This document shows, piece after piece, positions 25,689-32,964 of a DNA stretch of 34,652 nucleotides. The DNA is taken from NCBI RefSeq assembly GCF_913055755.1, contig NZ_CAJXKH010000035.1, forward strand, positions 1-34,652, read 5' to 3'. Numbering within the stretch: the first letter of the stretch is position 1; each line of letters starts with the position of its first letter. The notes beneath the pieces were generated by a model. It was not told where the DNA came from and did not search any database. It saw only the letters and a list, made by a program, of their open reading frames with translations. This DNA is from an uncultured Microbulbifer sp. (GTDB lineage: Bacteria; Pseudomonadota; Gammaproteobacteria; Pseudomonadales; Cellvibrionaceae). The translations under genes and the position numbers were made by a program.

Positions 25689-26198
25689 ATGTTTAACCGC
25701 AAAACCGCCAGGCTGGCAATCAGTGAACTCACCCGGGAAGACGGCGAACTGATGCTCGCTATTCTGAATGACCCGGACTTTATCCATAACGTGGCCGACC
25801 GCGGTGTGCGCACCGTGCAGGAAGCGCAGGACTATATCGAAAAGGGCCCGGTGGCATCCTACCGCCGGCACAACTTTGGTATGTACAAGGTAGCCTTGAA
25901 GGACGGAACAGCCGTTGGTCTCTGCGGCCTGGTCAAGCGTGACTTTCTCGATGACGTGGATATTGGCTATGCCTTTCTGCCGCAGTATCGCGGGCGGGGC
26001 TACGCCCTGGAAGCAGCACAGGCAGTGATGGATTTTGCCCGCAACGGCCTGGGGCTAAAACGTATCGTCGCTATTGTGTCACCGGCGAATCCGCGCTCTA
26101 TCGCACTGCTGGAAAAGCTGGGCATGCGCAGTGAGGGTTGCGTTACTGTGCCCGACGACAATAAGGAAGTTGCGCTTCTGGCGTGGCAATCAGTTTAG
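25689..26198 (+). CDS. RimJ/RimL-type GNAT acetyltransferase
   Basis: The 169-aa protein is a GNAT acetyltransferase of the RimJ/RimL-like group (Acetyltransf_3). It opens with TARLAISELTREDGELMLAILNDP, continues with GLVKRDFLDDVDIGYAFLPQY, and has the acetyl-CoA loop RGRGYALEAAQAVMDFA and the motif-B segment RIVAIVSPANPRSIALLEKLGM. The acceptor may be a protein N-terminus or a small amine and is not known. A GTG at 25671 could add six residues; the ATG at 25689 matches the family's usual N-terminus. It begins 36 bases after the second BCCT gene, so it may be the third member of that transcript. Confidence 0.86.
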   Translation: MFNRKTARLAISELTREDGELMLAILNDPDFIHNVADRGVRTVQEAQDYIEKGPVASYRRHNFGMYKVALKDGTAVGLCGLVKRDFLDDVDIGYAFLPQYRGRGYALEAAQAVMDFARNGLGLKRIVAIVSPANPRSIALLEKLGMRSEGCVTVPDDNKEVALLAWQSV

Positions 26199-26242
26199 AC
26201 AGCTCGGGCGCGCAAACCGCGGCCAGGGAAAGTTCAGACGGG

Positions 26243-26292
26243 AAAAAGACGAGGCACCTCCAGATTTTTAGGGAAGGTCTGAGGGCCTCGTC
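26243..26292 (-). terminator. Rho-independent terminator of the symporter operon
   Basis: GACGAGGC (26248-26255) and GCCTCGTC (26285-26292) pair perfectly, extended by CCTC (26257-26260) with GAGG (26281-26284) across a bulged A, and by AGA/TCT further in. Read on the minus strand, the stem is followed directly by TTTTT (26247-26243). It lies about 80 bases beyond the symporter stop. On the plus strand no T-run follows, so it serves the minus-strand operon. Confidence 0.6.
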
Positions 26293-26373
26293 GAAACCAA
26301 GAGAAGACTGATTGGTTGGAAGGTCAGCCGGGAGCCTGGCTCCCGGCGTCAAGCGCGTCTAAATCAACGGCAA

Positions 26374-28080
26374 TCAATGGGCAGTGGCCTCACCGGCGCC
26401 TTTCGGGAAGCGGATATCCGCCACCAGCTGCTGCACATCTTTCGGCGCATCTGCGGTAAAGCGCGCGACCACCGTGGCTACCGCAAAGTTCACGATCATA
26501 CCCAGGGTACCGATACCTTCCGGTGAAATACCGAACCACCAGTGGTCGGGGGTATTCGCCGCGGGATTGATGAACTTGAAGTAGACGATGTACAGCGCAG
26601 TGAAGGTGATACCGGAAATCATGCCGGCGATTGCACCTTCCTTGTTCATGCGTTTGCTGAAGATACCCATGATGATGGCCGGGAAGAACGACGATGCCGC
26701 AAGCCCGAAGGCGAATGCCACCACCTGCGCCACGAAGCCCGGTGGATTGATCCCCAGATACCCCGCAATCGCAATCGCCACCGCAGAAGCTATCCGCGCA
26801 TAGGTCAGTTCCTGTTTGTCGGTGATATTCGGCATCAGGTTGCGCTTCAACAGGTCGTGGGAAATAGAGGTCGAGATCACCAGCAGCAGCCCCGCAGAAG
26901 TGGACAGTGCCGCAGCCACACCACCGGCAGCCACCAGCGCAATCACCCAGGCCGGCAGGTCGGCGATTTCCGGGTTGGCCATCACCATGATGTCGCGGTC
27001 GATTTTCATCTCGTTGCGCTCATCACCGGAGTAGAACATCTTGCCATCGCCGTTCTTGTCCTCCCAGGAAATCAGGCCGGTGGCTTCCCAGTTAGTGATC
27101 CAGCTCGGTGCTTCTTCATGGGCAGTACCCTGTGCTTCCGGTCCGTTGATGGTGTCGATCATGTTCACCCGTGCAAAAGTGGCGATGGCCGGCGCAGTGG
27201 TGTACAGCAGGGCGATAAACAGCAGTGCCCAGCCGGCAGATTTACGCGCGTCGCGCACCTTGGGTACGGTAAAGAAGCGCACGATCACATGGGGCAGGCC
27301 CGCGGTACCCACCATCAGGGCGGCGGTGATAAAGAACACATCAATGGTACTTTTGGTCCCCGAGGTGTACTCGGCAAAACCCAGTTCCGTGGACAATCCA
27401 TCCAGCTTGTCCAGCAGGTAGGTACCGGAACCATCTGCCAGTTCGGAGCCAAAGCCGATCTGCGGAATCACGTGGCCGGTCATCATGATGGAGATAAAAA
27501 TGGCCGGTACCAGGTAGGCGCAGATCAGTACACAGTACTGGGCCACCTGGGTGTAGGTAATGCCTTTCATGCCGCCGAGTACCGCGTAGAAGAACACGAT
27601 ACCCATACCGATGATGACGCCGGTGGTGATGTCCACTTCGAGGAAGCGCGAGAACACCACACCCACGCCGCGCATCTGCCCGGCCACATAGGTAAAGCAC
27701 ACAAACACCGCACAGATCACCGCCACGGTGCGCGCGGTGTTGGAGTAGTAGCGGTCGCCGATAAAGGCCGGCACGGTAAATTTACCGAACTTGCGCAGGT
27801 ACGGCGCCAGGCACAGTGCCAGCAGCACGTAACCGCCGGTCCATCCCATCAGGTACACGGCGCCGTCGTAGCCCATAAAGCTGATCAGGCCCGCCATGGA
27901 AATAAAGGATGCCGCCGACATCCAGTCCGCTGCCGTGGCCATACCGTTGGCCACCGGGTGGACGCCGCCACCGGCAACGTAAAAGTCGTGGGTAGATCCG
28001 GCGCGGGACCAGATCGCGATACCGATGTACAGCGCGAAAGTGGCGCCGACAATCAGGAAAGTTAATGTTTGGATATCCAT
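26374..28080 (-). CDS. Sodium:solute symporter, VC_2705 subfamily (acetate-type)
   Basis: The 568-aa inner-membrane protein belongs to the sodium:solute symporter (SSS/SLC5) family, close to ActP-like acetate permeases of the subfamily that is paired with a small DUF4212 subunit. It begins with a helix at residues 6-25 and has [27 protein letters not shown], the family's TM1-TM2 region, then PAFIGDRYY, and [23 protein letters not shown] near residue 400. Residues about 325-375 form a long hydrophilic loop with a [14 protein letters not shown] segment that looks like a calcium-binding loop. It lies 15 bases after the DUF4212 gene. With acs, the porin and CrbR/CrbS-like genes nearby, short-chain carboxylate uptake is likely; the exact substrate is inferred. 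Confidence 0.88.
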   Translation of the reverse strand: MDIQTLTFLIVGATFALYIGIAIWSRAGSTHDFYVAGGGVHPVANGMATAADWMSAASFISMAGLISFMGYDGAVYLMGWTGGYVLLALCLAPYLRKFGKFTVPAFIGDRYYSNTARTVAVICAVFVCFTYVAGQMRGVGVVFSRFLEVDITTGVIIGMGIVFFYAVLGGMKGITYTQVAQYCVLICAYLVPAIFISIMMTGHVIPQIGFGSELADGSGTYLLDKLDGLSTELGFAEYTSGTKSTIDVFFITAALMVGTAGLPHVIVRFFTVPKVRDARKSAGWALLFIALLYTTAPAIATFARVNMIDTINGPEAQGTAHEEAPSWITNWEATGLISWEDKNGDGKMFYSGDERNEMKIDRDIMVMANPEIADLPAWVIALVAAGGVAAALSTSAGLLLVISTSISHDLLKRNLMPNITDKQELTYARIASAVAIAIAGYLGINPPGFVAQVVAFAFGLAASSFFPAIIMGIFSKRMNKEGAIAGMISGITFTALYIVYFKFINPAANTPDHWWFGISPEGIGTLGMIVNFAVATVVARFTADAPKDVQQLVADIRFPKGAGEATAH

Positions 28081-28095
28081 GATCTGCTCCTGCCC

Positions 28096-28413
28096 TTACT
28101 GGGTAAACTCTTCTTCGAGTGCTTCTTCAAACTCTTCCGGCTCTTCGTGATCCTCGTGCACGTTGTACTTGCGGTCGAGCTTGTTCATCTTCACCGCGTA
28201 CACCACGATCAGCGCCAGGAACACATAGATCGAGCCCTGCTGGGCAAACCAGAAGCCGAGTTTGAACCCGCCGAGGCGGATCGTATTCAGCTCGTCCACA
28301 AACAGGATTCCGCAGCCGAAAGACACTGCAAACCAGACGCCCAACAAGGTGAGCATCATGCGCAGGTTCTCCTTCCAGTAATCTTCGGCGTGCTGTTCGG
28401 TTTCAAAACTCAT
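28096..28413 (-). CDS. DUF4212 small subunit of sodium:solute symporter
   Basis: The 105-aa protein has two membrane helices (about residues 15-38 and 50-72) between a charged N-terminus (HAEDYWKENLRMMLTLLGVWF) and a strongly acidic C-terminus (EDHEEPEEFEEALEEEF). This is the DUF4212 (symporter small subunit) layout, functionally parallel to YjcH beside ActP. It is placed just before the large symporter gene with a 15-base gap, so the two are surely co-translated partners. The start has GGAG about seven bases upstream. That site is part of a 12-base perfect palindrome, AGGAGTACTCCT (28414-28425), which could hide it in a small hairpin. Confidence 0.88.
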   Translation of the reverse strand: MSFETEQHAEDYWKENLRMMLTLLGVWFAVSFGCGILFVDELNTIRLGGFKLGFWFAQQGSIYVFLALIVVYAVKMNKLDRKYNVHEDHEEPEEFEEALEEEFTQ

Positions 28414-28441
28414 AGGAGTACTCCTTCATTATTTTTATGGG

Positions 28442-29776
28442 TCAGAACACATATTTCATGGAAAACTGAAGGCGTTGCAAATCACCCTCATCATCGGTCA
28501 GCTGGCCGCTGACATTCTCAACCTCCTTGCTGGCAAAAATGTACTCGCCGCCCAGGGTCATTTTCGGGACCGGTGAATACAACAGGTTCAGGTGCAGGCT
28601 GCGATACGCCGCGGCAGTCATATCCGAAACCGTGTCCGGGTTATCCGCAGCGGTGGCGGATAGCACCAGGTTGCTGCGCAATTGCTCGTTCCAGAAATGC
28701 CGCAGGGCCACAAAGCCGCCGTGCTGGTCAATCAGGTTGATCTCTCCATCCGCCTCGATGATACCTGCACGGTAACTGTTGAGGCCAAGGTAACGGCCCA
28801 GTGCATTGCCGTAGCTATACATAAAGCGGAGGTCGTCCCGGCCCAACTGGTACTTGCCGGACAGGCTGACGGCGTAACCGCGGCGGGACTCCCGCTCACT
28901 GTCCGCTTCGTAGGCCAGCTCACGGCTCATGGAAGCGGCGGAATAACTCAGGTCACCCAGGCTGTTGTTGTAGCGCACCACAAAATCCGGGGTGCTGTTG
29001 TCGTCGTACGGATTTTCCGCGCCGTTGTACAGGGTAGTGGCCGGGTTCTCCGCCGCGAACTGCAGCTGCCCGCTGCCCAGTTTGTGCGAATAGCGCACCT
29101 GGGGTTGGCGCTCGAACAGGGTTCCCACCGGGCCGACAAAGTCCAGCCCCTCCGGCAGTGCGCCCACATTGAAAAATGTGGACCATGTCTGCCCCGCCAG
29201 CAGGCTGCGGCTGCCATCCATCTGCCAGTCCACATAGGCATGGCGCAGGCGCTGGGCGTAGGAGTTGCTGATGCGCTCGTCGCCCTGGCCGCCGGCCATG
29301 GCATCGATCTCCAGGTGGGTGTTGATGGCGCCGCTGCCATATTCCGAATGCGATTTGATAAACAGGCGCGAGGACTTGGCCTGAGCGTGGTACCGGGTAT
29401 CGCCGCTGTCACCGCCGATCGGAATGGTGGAGGGCACCAGGAAGTCCTCGCCGATACCCGCGGTGGCCGAGCTGCCATCCGAGTAACTGCTGAAGTTGCT
29501 ATCCAGTTTGACGTAACCGCCAATCTGGATCTGGGTTCCACCGAAGGTTTTCCTTTCCGGCTCCGGGTCCTGCACAGGTGCCGTCTGCTGCGCTGCGAGA
29601 CGGTCCACCTGTGCCTGCAGCTCGGCAATGCGCTGCTGCAGTTCGGCCGCAGTGACCGATGCGGAATCTTCCTGTGCGGACGCCATCAGCGGGAGTGTCG
29701 CTGCGGTTCCACCTACCATCGCTATCATCATGATTGTGCGGCCCAAGCCGCGGGTATTTATTGTTATCGCCGGCAT
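28442..29776 (-). CDS. DcaP-like outer-membrane porin
   Basis: The 444-aa product has a signal peptide (about residues 1-34, with cleavage after LMASA), a short coiled-coil segment (about 38-65, with LQQRIAELQAQVDRLAAQQ), and then a beta-barrel starting IQIGGYVKLDSNFSSYSDG and ending in a terminal Phe (MKYVF). This order, with the N-terminal coiled coil leading a trimeric barrel, is that of the DcaP family, described in Acinetobacter as a dicarboxylate-related porin. AAAGGAA precedes the ATG. It heads an operon with the DUF4212 subunit and symporter (29-base gap), so I infer that it admits the carboxylate that the symporter takes up. Its promoter faces that of acs. Confidence 0.85.
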   Translation of the reverse strand: MPAITINTRGLGRTIMMIAMVGGTAATLPLMASAQEDSASVTAAELQQRIAELQAQVDRLAAQQTAPVQDPEPERKTFGGTQIQIGGYVKLDSNFSSYSDGSSATAGIGEDFLVPSTIPIGGDSGDTRYHAQAKSSRLFIKSHSEYGSGAINTHLEIDAMAGGQGDERISNSYAQRLRHAYVDWQMDGSRSLLAGQTWSTFFNVGALPEGLDFVGPVGTLFERQPQVRYSHKLGSGQLQFAAENPATTLYNGAENPYDDNSTPDFVVRYNNSLGDLSYSAASMSRELAYEADSERESRRGYAVSLSGKYQLGRDDLRFMYSYGNALGRYLGLNSYRAGIIEADGEINLIDQHGGFVALRHFWNEQLRSNLVLSATAADNPDTVSDMTAAAYRSLHLNLLYSPVPKMTLGGEYIFASKEVENVSGQLTDDEGDLQRLQFSMKYVF

Positions 29777-29852
29777 GACGTGTTCCTTTGAAGGTTGTTC
29801 GTCGAATACTGCTGGTATCGATCAAAGCGCCTTCCGTCATATCGCGGTATTA

Positions 29853-29948
29853 ACCATTGGTCTAAATCCCCTGCAAATCTCGACCAATGTCTATGTGACT
29901 GATGATACCCACGCCCGTTTTTTCTGCATTTCGACTTTTGTCTAATAC
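29853..29948. promoter_or_regulatory. Divergent control region of porin operon and acs, with repeats
   Basis: TCGACCAATGTCTA (29880-29893) and TCGACTTTTGTCTA (29931-29944) agree at 11 of 14 bases and are 51 bases apart, about five helical turns. A third partial copy, ACCATTGGTCTA, lies at 29853-29864. CATTGGT (29855-29861) and ACCAATG (29883-29889) are also inverted copies. The repeats occupy the 233-base gap between two divergent genes, where an activator such as the nearby CrbR-like regulator would be expected to bind. The repeats are seen; the binding protein is inferred. Confidence 0.45.
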
Positions 29949-30009
29949 GCCCCGTCGGAGCCCCGGTGCCAGAATGCACGGGAGAGAAATAAGCACCGAG
30001 GACAGGCCC

Positions 30010-31983
30010 GTGAATAACCAATCCGACAACCAAGCCACTGTCTTTCCCGTTCCCGCCGCCTACGCGGAACAGACCCTGCTGAACGAAGACGCCTACTTCG
30101 AGCTGTACAACCGCTCGATCGAGGACAACGACGGCTTCTGGCGGGAACAGGCACAGCGCATCGACTGGATCAAACCCTTTAGTCAGGTAAAAGATGTGTC
30201 CTTTGCCAAGGACGACCTGCATATCCGCTGGTTTGCCGACGGCTCCCTGAACGTTGCCGCCAACTGCCTCGACCGCCACCTGGCGGAACACGCCGACAGT
30301 ACCGCAATCCTGTGGGTGGGCGACGAGCCTGGCACCTCGCGGGAAATCAGCTATCGCGAGCTGCACCGCGATGTTTGCCGCTTTGCTAACGGCCTGAAAA
30401 GCCTGGGTGTGAAGAAAGGCGATGTCGTCACCATCTACATGCCGATGATTCCGGAAGCCGCGGTGGCCATGCTCGCCTGTGCGCGCCTCGGTGCAATCCA
30501 TTCCGTGGTATTCGCCGGCTTCTCGCCGGAGGCGCTGGCGGGGCGCATGGACGACGGCCAGTCCCGCACCATCATCACCGCCAACGCCGGGCGCCGCGGT
30601 GGCCGCTCCGTGTTATTGAAACAGAACGTGGACCGGGCCGTATCCCTGTGCCAGGAAACCCGGGTCGAGAACGTGGTGGTGGTCAACTACACCGACGACC
30701 AGGTGGACTGGAACCCGCAGGTCGACCGCGACTATGGCGAGCTGGTTGCCGCCCAGAGCGACGATTGCCCGGCGGAGGAAATGAACGCGGAGGACCCGCT
30801 GTTTATCCTCTACACCTCCGGCTCCACCGGCAAACCCAAGGGCGTGCTGCACTCCAGCGGCGGCTACCTCACCTACGCCTCGCTGACCCATGAATACGTG
30901 TTTGATTACCGCCGCGGCGAGCGCTACTGGTGTGCCGCGGATATCGGCTGGATCACCGGCCACAGCTATATCATCTACGGCCCGCTGGCCAATGGCGCCA
31001 CCACCGTCATGTACGAGGGTGTGCCCAACTACCCGGACGTGACCCGGGTGGCGCAGATCATCGACGACCACCAGATCAATATTCTGTACATCGCCCCAAC
31101 CGCTATTCGCGCGTTGATGGCCGAGGGCGACAAGCCGGTTGCCGGTGCGCACCTCGACAGCCTGCGCCTGCTGGGCACCGTGGGCGAACCGATCAACCCC
31201 GAGGCGTGGAAGTGGTATCACCGCACCTTCGGCCGCGGCCAGTGTCCGATCGTGGACACCTGGTGGCAGACCGAAACCGGTGCCGCCATGCTCACCCCGC
31301 TGCCCGGTGCCACTGCCCTGAAACCCGGGTCAGCCACCCGCCCCTTCTTCGGCGTACAACCGGCGCTGGTGGACAACGAGGGCAACATCCTCGACGGCGC
31401 CAACGAGGGCAACCTGGTACTGTTGGGCAGCTGGCCGGGACAGATGCGCACCGTATTCGGCGATCACCAGCGCTTCGTCGACACCTATTTCAGCACCTTC
31501 GACAATATGTACTTCACCGGCGACGGCGCGCGCCGGGACGAGGACGGCTATTACTGGATCACCGGGCGGGTGGACGATGTTCTCAATGTCTCCGGCCACC
31601 GCATGGGCACCGCCGAGCTGGAAAGCGCGCTGGTGGCCCACGATGCCGTGGCCGAGGCCGCGGTAGTGGGCTACCCCCACGACATCAAGGGCCAGGGCAT
31701 CTACATCTACGTCACCCTGAACGCCGACCAGGAACCCAGTGAGGCCATGCGCAAAACCCTGCGCGACTGGCTGCGCTCGGAAATCGGCCCCATCGCCACC
31801 CCGGATGTGATCCAGTGGGCGCCGGGCCTGCCGAAGACCCGCTCCGGCAAGATCATGCGCCGCATCCTGCGCAAGATTGCCGCGGATGAAACCGACCAGC
31901 TGGGCGATATCTCCACCCTCGCCGACCCCGGTGTGGTGGAGAACCTGATCGCCAACCACGCGGCACTGTCGGAAGCCGTGTGA
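30010..31983 (+). CDS. acs: Acetyl-CoA synthetase
   Basis: The enzyme activates acetate to acetyl-CoA through acetyl-AMP. The 657-aa product matches E. coli Acs (652 aa) along its length: DWIKPF near the start, [30 protein letters not shown], the AMP-binding P-loop [40 protein letters not shown], and the C-terminal [13 protein letters not shown] with Lys614, the lysine acetylated by Pat-type enzymes in relatives. I start at GTG 30010, which follows GAGGA at about seven bases; the longer frame from 29902 runs into the control region. A 12-bp terminator follows. It diverges from the porin-symporter operon and sits before the CrbR-like regulator, which fits acetate scavenging. Confidence 0.95.
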   Translation: MNNQSDNQATVFPVPAAYAEQTLLNEDAYFELYNRSIEDNDGFWREQAQRIDWIKPFSQVKDVSFAKDDLHIRWFADGSLNVAANCLDRHLAEHADSTAILWVGDEPGTSREISYRELHRDVCRFANGLKSLGVKKGDVVTIYMPMIPEAAVAMLACARLGAIHSVVFAGFSPEALAGRMDDGQSRTIITANAGRRGGRSVLLKQNVDRAVSLCQETRVENVVVVNYTDDQVDWNPQVDRDYGELVAAQSDDCPAEEMNAEDPLFILYTSGSTGKPKGVLHSSGGYLTYASLTHEYVFDYRRGERYWCAADIGWITGHSYIIYGPLANGATTVMYEGVPNYPDVTRVAQIIDDHQINILYIAPTAIRALMAEGDKPVAGAHLDSLRLLGTVGEPINPEAWKWYHRTFGRGQCPIVDTWWQTETGAAMLTPLPGATALKPGSATRPFFGVQPALVDNEGNILDGANEGNLVLLGSWPGQMRTVFGDHQRFVDTYFSTFDNMYFTGDGARRDEDGYYWITGRVDDVLNVSGHRMGTAELESALVAHDAVAEAAVVGYPHDIKGQGIYIYVTLNADQEPSEAMRKTLRDWLRSEIGPIATPDVIQWAPGLPKTRSGKIMRRILRKIAADETDQLGDISTLADPGVVENLIANHAALSEAV

Positions 31984-31995
31984 TCCGGGACTGCA

Positions 31996-32038
31996 CCAAT
32001 GGGTAGCTCCAATGGATTGACCCATTGGATTGACCCAA
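31996..32038. repeat. Short tandem and inverted repeats after acs
   Basis: TGGATTGACCCAT (32013-32025) is followed directly by TGGATTGACCCAA (32026-32038). CCAATGGGT (31996-32004) pairs perfectly with ACCCATTGG (32020-32028), giving a 9-bp stem. The cluster lies between the acs stop and its terminator. Confidence 0.6.
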
Positions 32039-32041
32039 TAG

Positions 32042-32071
32042 ATAGCCCCGCTGGCAACAGCGGGGCTATTT
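32042..32071 (+). terminator. Rho-independent terminator after acs
   Basis: ATAGCCCCGCTG (32042-32053) and CAGCGGGGCTAT (32058-32069) form a perfect 12-bp stem closed by the stable tetraloop GCAA, followed by TTTCT. It lies about 60 bases beyond the acs stop and separates acs from the response regulator gene, which must have its own promoter. Confidence 0.85.
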
Positions 32072-32202
32072 CTGGCAAAAATTCCGCGCGCAGCAGCGCC
32101 ATCCCAGCCTGCGCCCGGAAACTATAGAATTAAATAATAAGAACGGGCGGCAATTTCCGTGTACATTGGAAATATGGCCCCTCGAACCGAAGGGATGTAG
32201 CG

Positions 32203-32937
32203 ATGAAATCTCAAAGTGATGCCGGGCAACCGGCGCACCAGTTCATTATTGCGGACGACCATCCGCTGTTTCGCGGCGCCCTGCGCCAGTCGATTACCCA
32301 GACCTTCCCGGATGCGGAAATTTTCGAGGCCAGCGACCTGCAGGGCCTGCAGGACTGCGTGGCCCGGCACCCGGACTGCGACCTGCTGTTGCTGGACCTG
32401 CACATGCCCGGTGCTCACGGTTTCAGCGGCCTGATCTTTCTCGCCGGCCAGTACCCACAACTGCCGGTGATGGTGGTCTCCGCCAATGAAAAACCCGAAA
32501 TCATGTGCCGCGCCATCGACTACGGAGCCTGTGGCTTCCTGCCCAAGTCGGCGCCGGTGGAAATGATGGCAGAGGCACTGCAACAGGTCCTCGACGGGGA
32601 AATCTGGTTGCCAAAGGAAATTGCGGAGCGCTACGCGGCCGGCGAAAGCGGCACCGGTGAAACTGAAAACGAAGTGGCCGATGTCATCGCCACCCTCACT
32701 CCGCAGCAGTTTCGCGTTGCCACCATGCTCGCCGAGGGCCTGCTGAACAAGCAGATTGCCTACGAAATGCAGGTGACCGAGGCGACGGTCAAGGCACACC
32801 TGACCGCCCTGTTCCGCAAGCTGGAAGTGAATTCCCGCACCCAGGCGGTGCTGGCTCTCAGCAGCCTCGACGTGGAGCAGCCGGGCCAGTTTGCAGCGCC
32901 CCAGCGGCCCCCAGCCAAGCAGGAACAGCTCAACTGA
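32203..32937 (+). CDS. crbR: LuxR-family response regulator, CrbR/ErdR-like
   Basis: The 244-aa protein has an N-terminal receiver domain (acidic pair Asp18/Asp19 in IIADDHPLFRGAL, phosphoacceptor Asp65 in LLLDLHMPGAHG, and Lys in LPKSAPVEMM). Its C-terminal LuxR/FixJ helix-turn-helix (about residues 160-225) reads LTPQQFRVATMLAEGLLNKQIA with TEATVKAHLTALFRKL. CrbR (ErdR in Pseudomonas) is this type of regulator and activates acs. I assign the name from architecture plus position between acs and a CrbS-like kinase, so it is probable rather than proven. AAGGGATG precedes the ATG. It is convergent with the kinase, with only 27 bases between the stops. Confidence 0.78.
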   Translation: MKSQSDAGQPAHQFIIADDHPLFRGALRQSITQTFPDAEIFEASDLQGLQDCVARHPDCDLLLLDLHMPGAHGFSGLIFLAGQYPQLPVMVVSANEKPEIMCRAIDYGACGFLPKSAPVEMMAEALQQVLDGEIWLPKEIAERYAAGESGTGETENEVADVIATLTPQQFRVATMLAEGLLNKQIAYEMQVTEATVKAHLTALFRKLEVNSRTQAVLALSSLDVEQPGQFAAPQRPPAKQEQLN

Positions 32938-32964
32938 CCAGTTAACGGCGGGCGGGGCAATCCG

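Noticed and set aside
26327..26347. Hairpin GCCGGGAG-CCTGG-CTCCCGGC after the symporter stop
   Set aside because: No T-run on either side; the hairpin at 26243-26292 is the better terminator.
26542..28065. A 507-codon open frame on the plus strand
   Set aside because: Antisense of the symporter gene; the His/Gly-rich translation has no recognisable domain.
29858..29877. Possible sigma-54 promoter (GG ... GC) before acs
   Set aside because: The GG and GC are 12 bases apart instead of 10, and the flanking bases do not fit.
29902..30009. N-terminal extension of acetyl-CoA synthetase
   Set aside because: It would lie over the repeat-bearing control region, and homologues start near the GTG at 30010.
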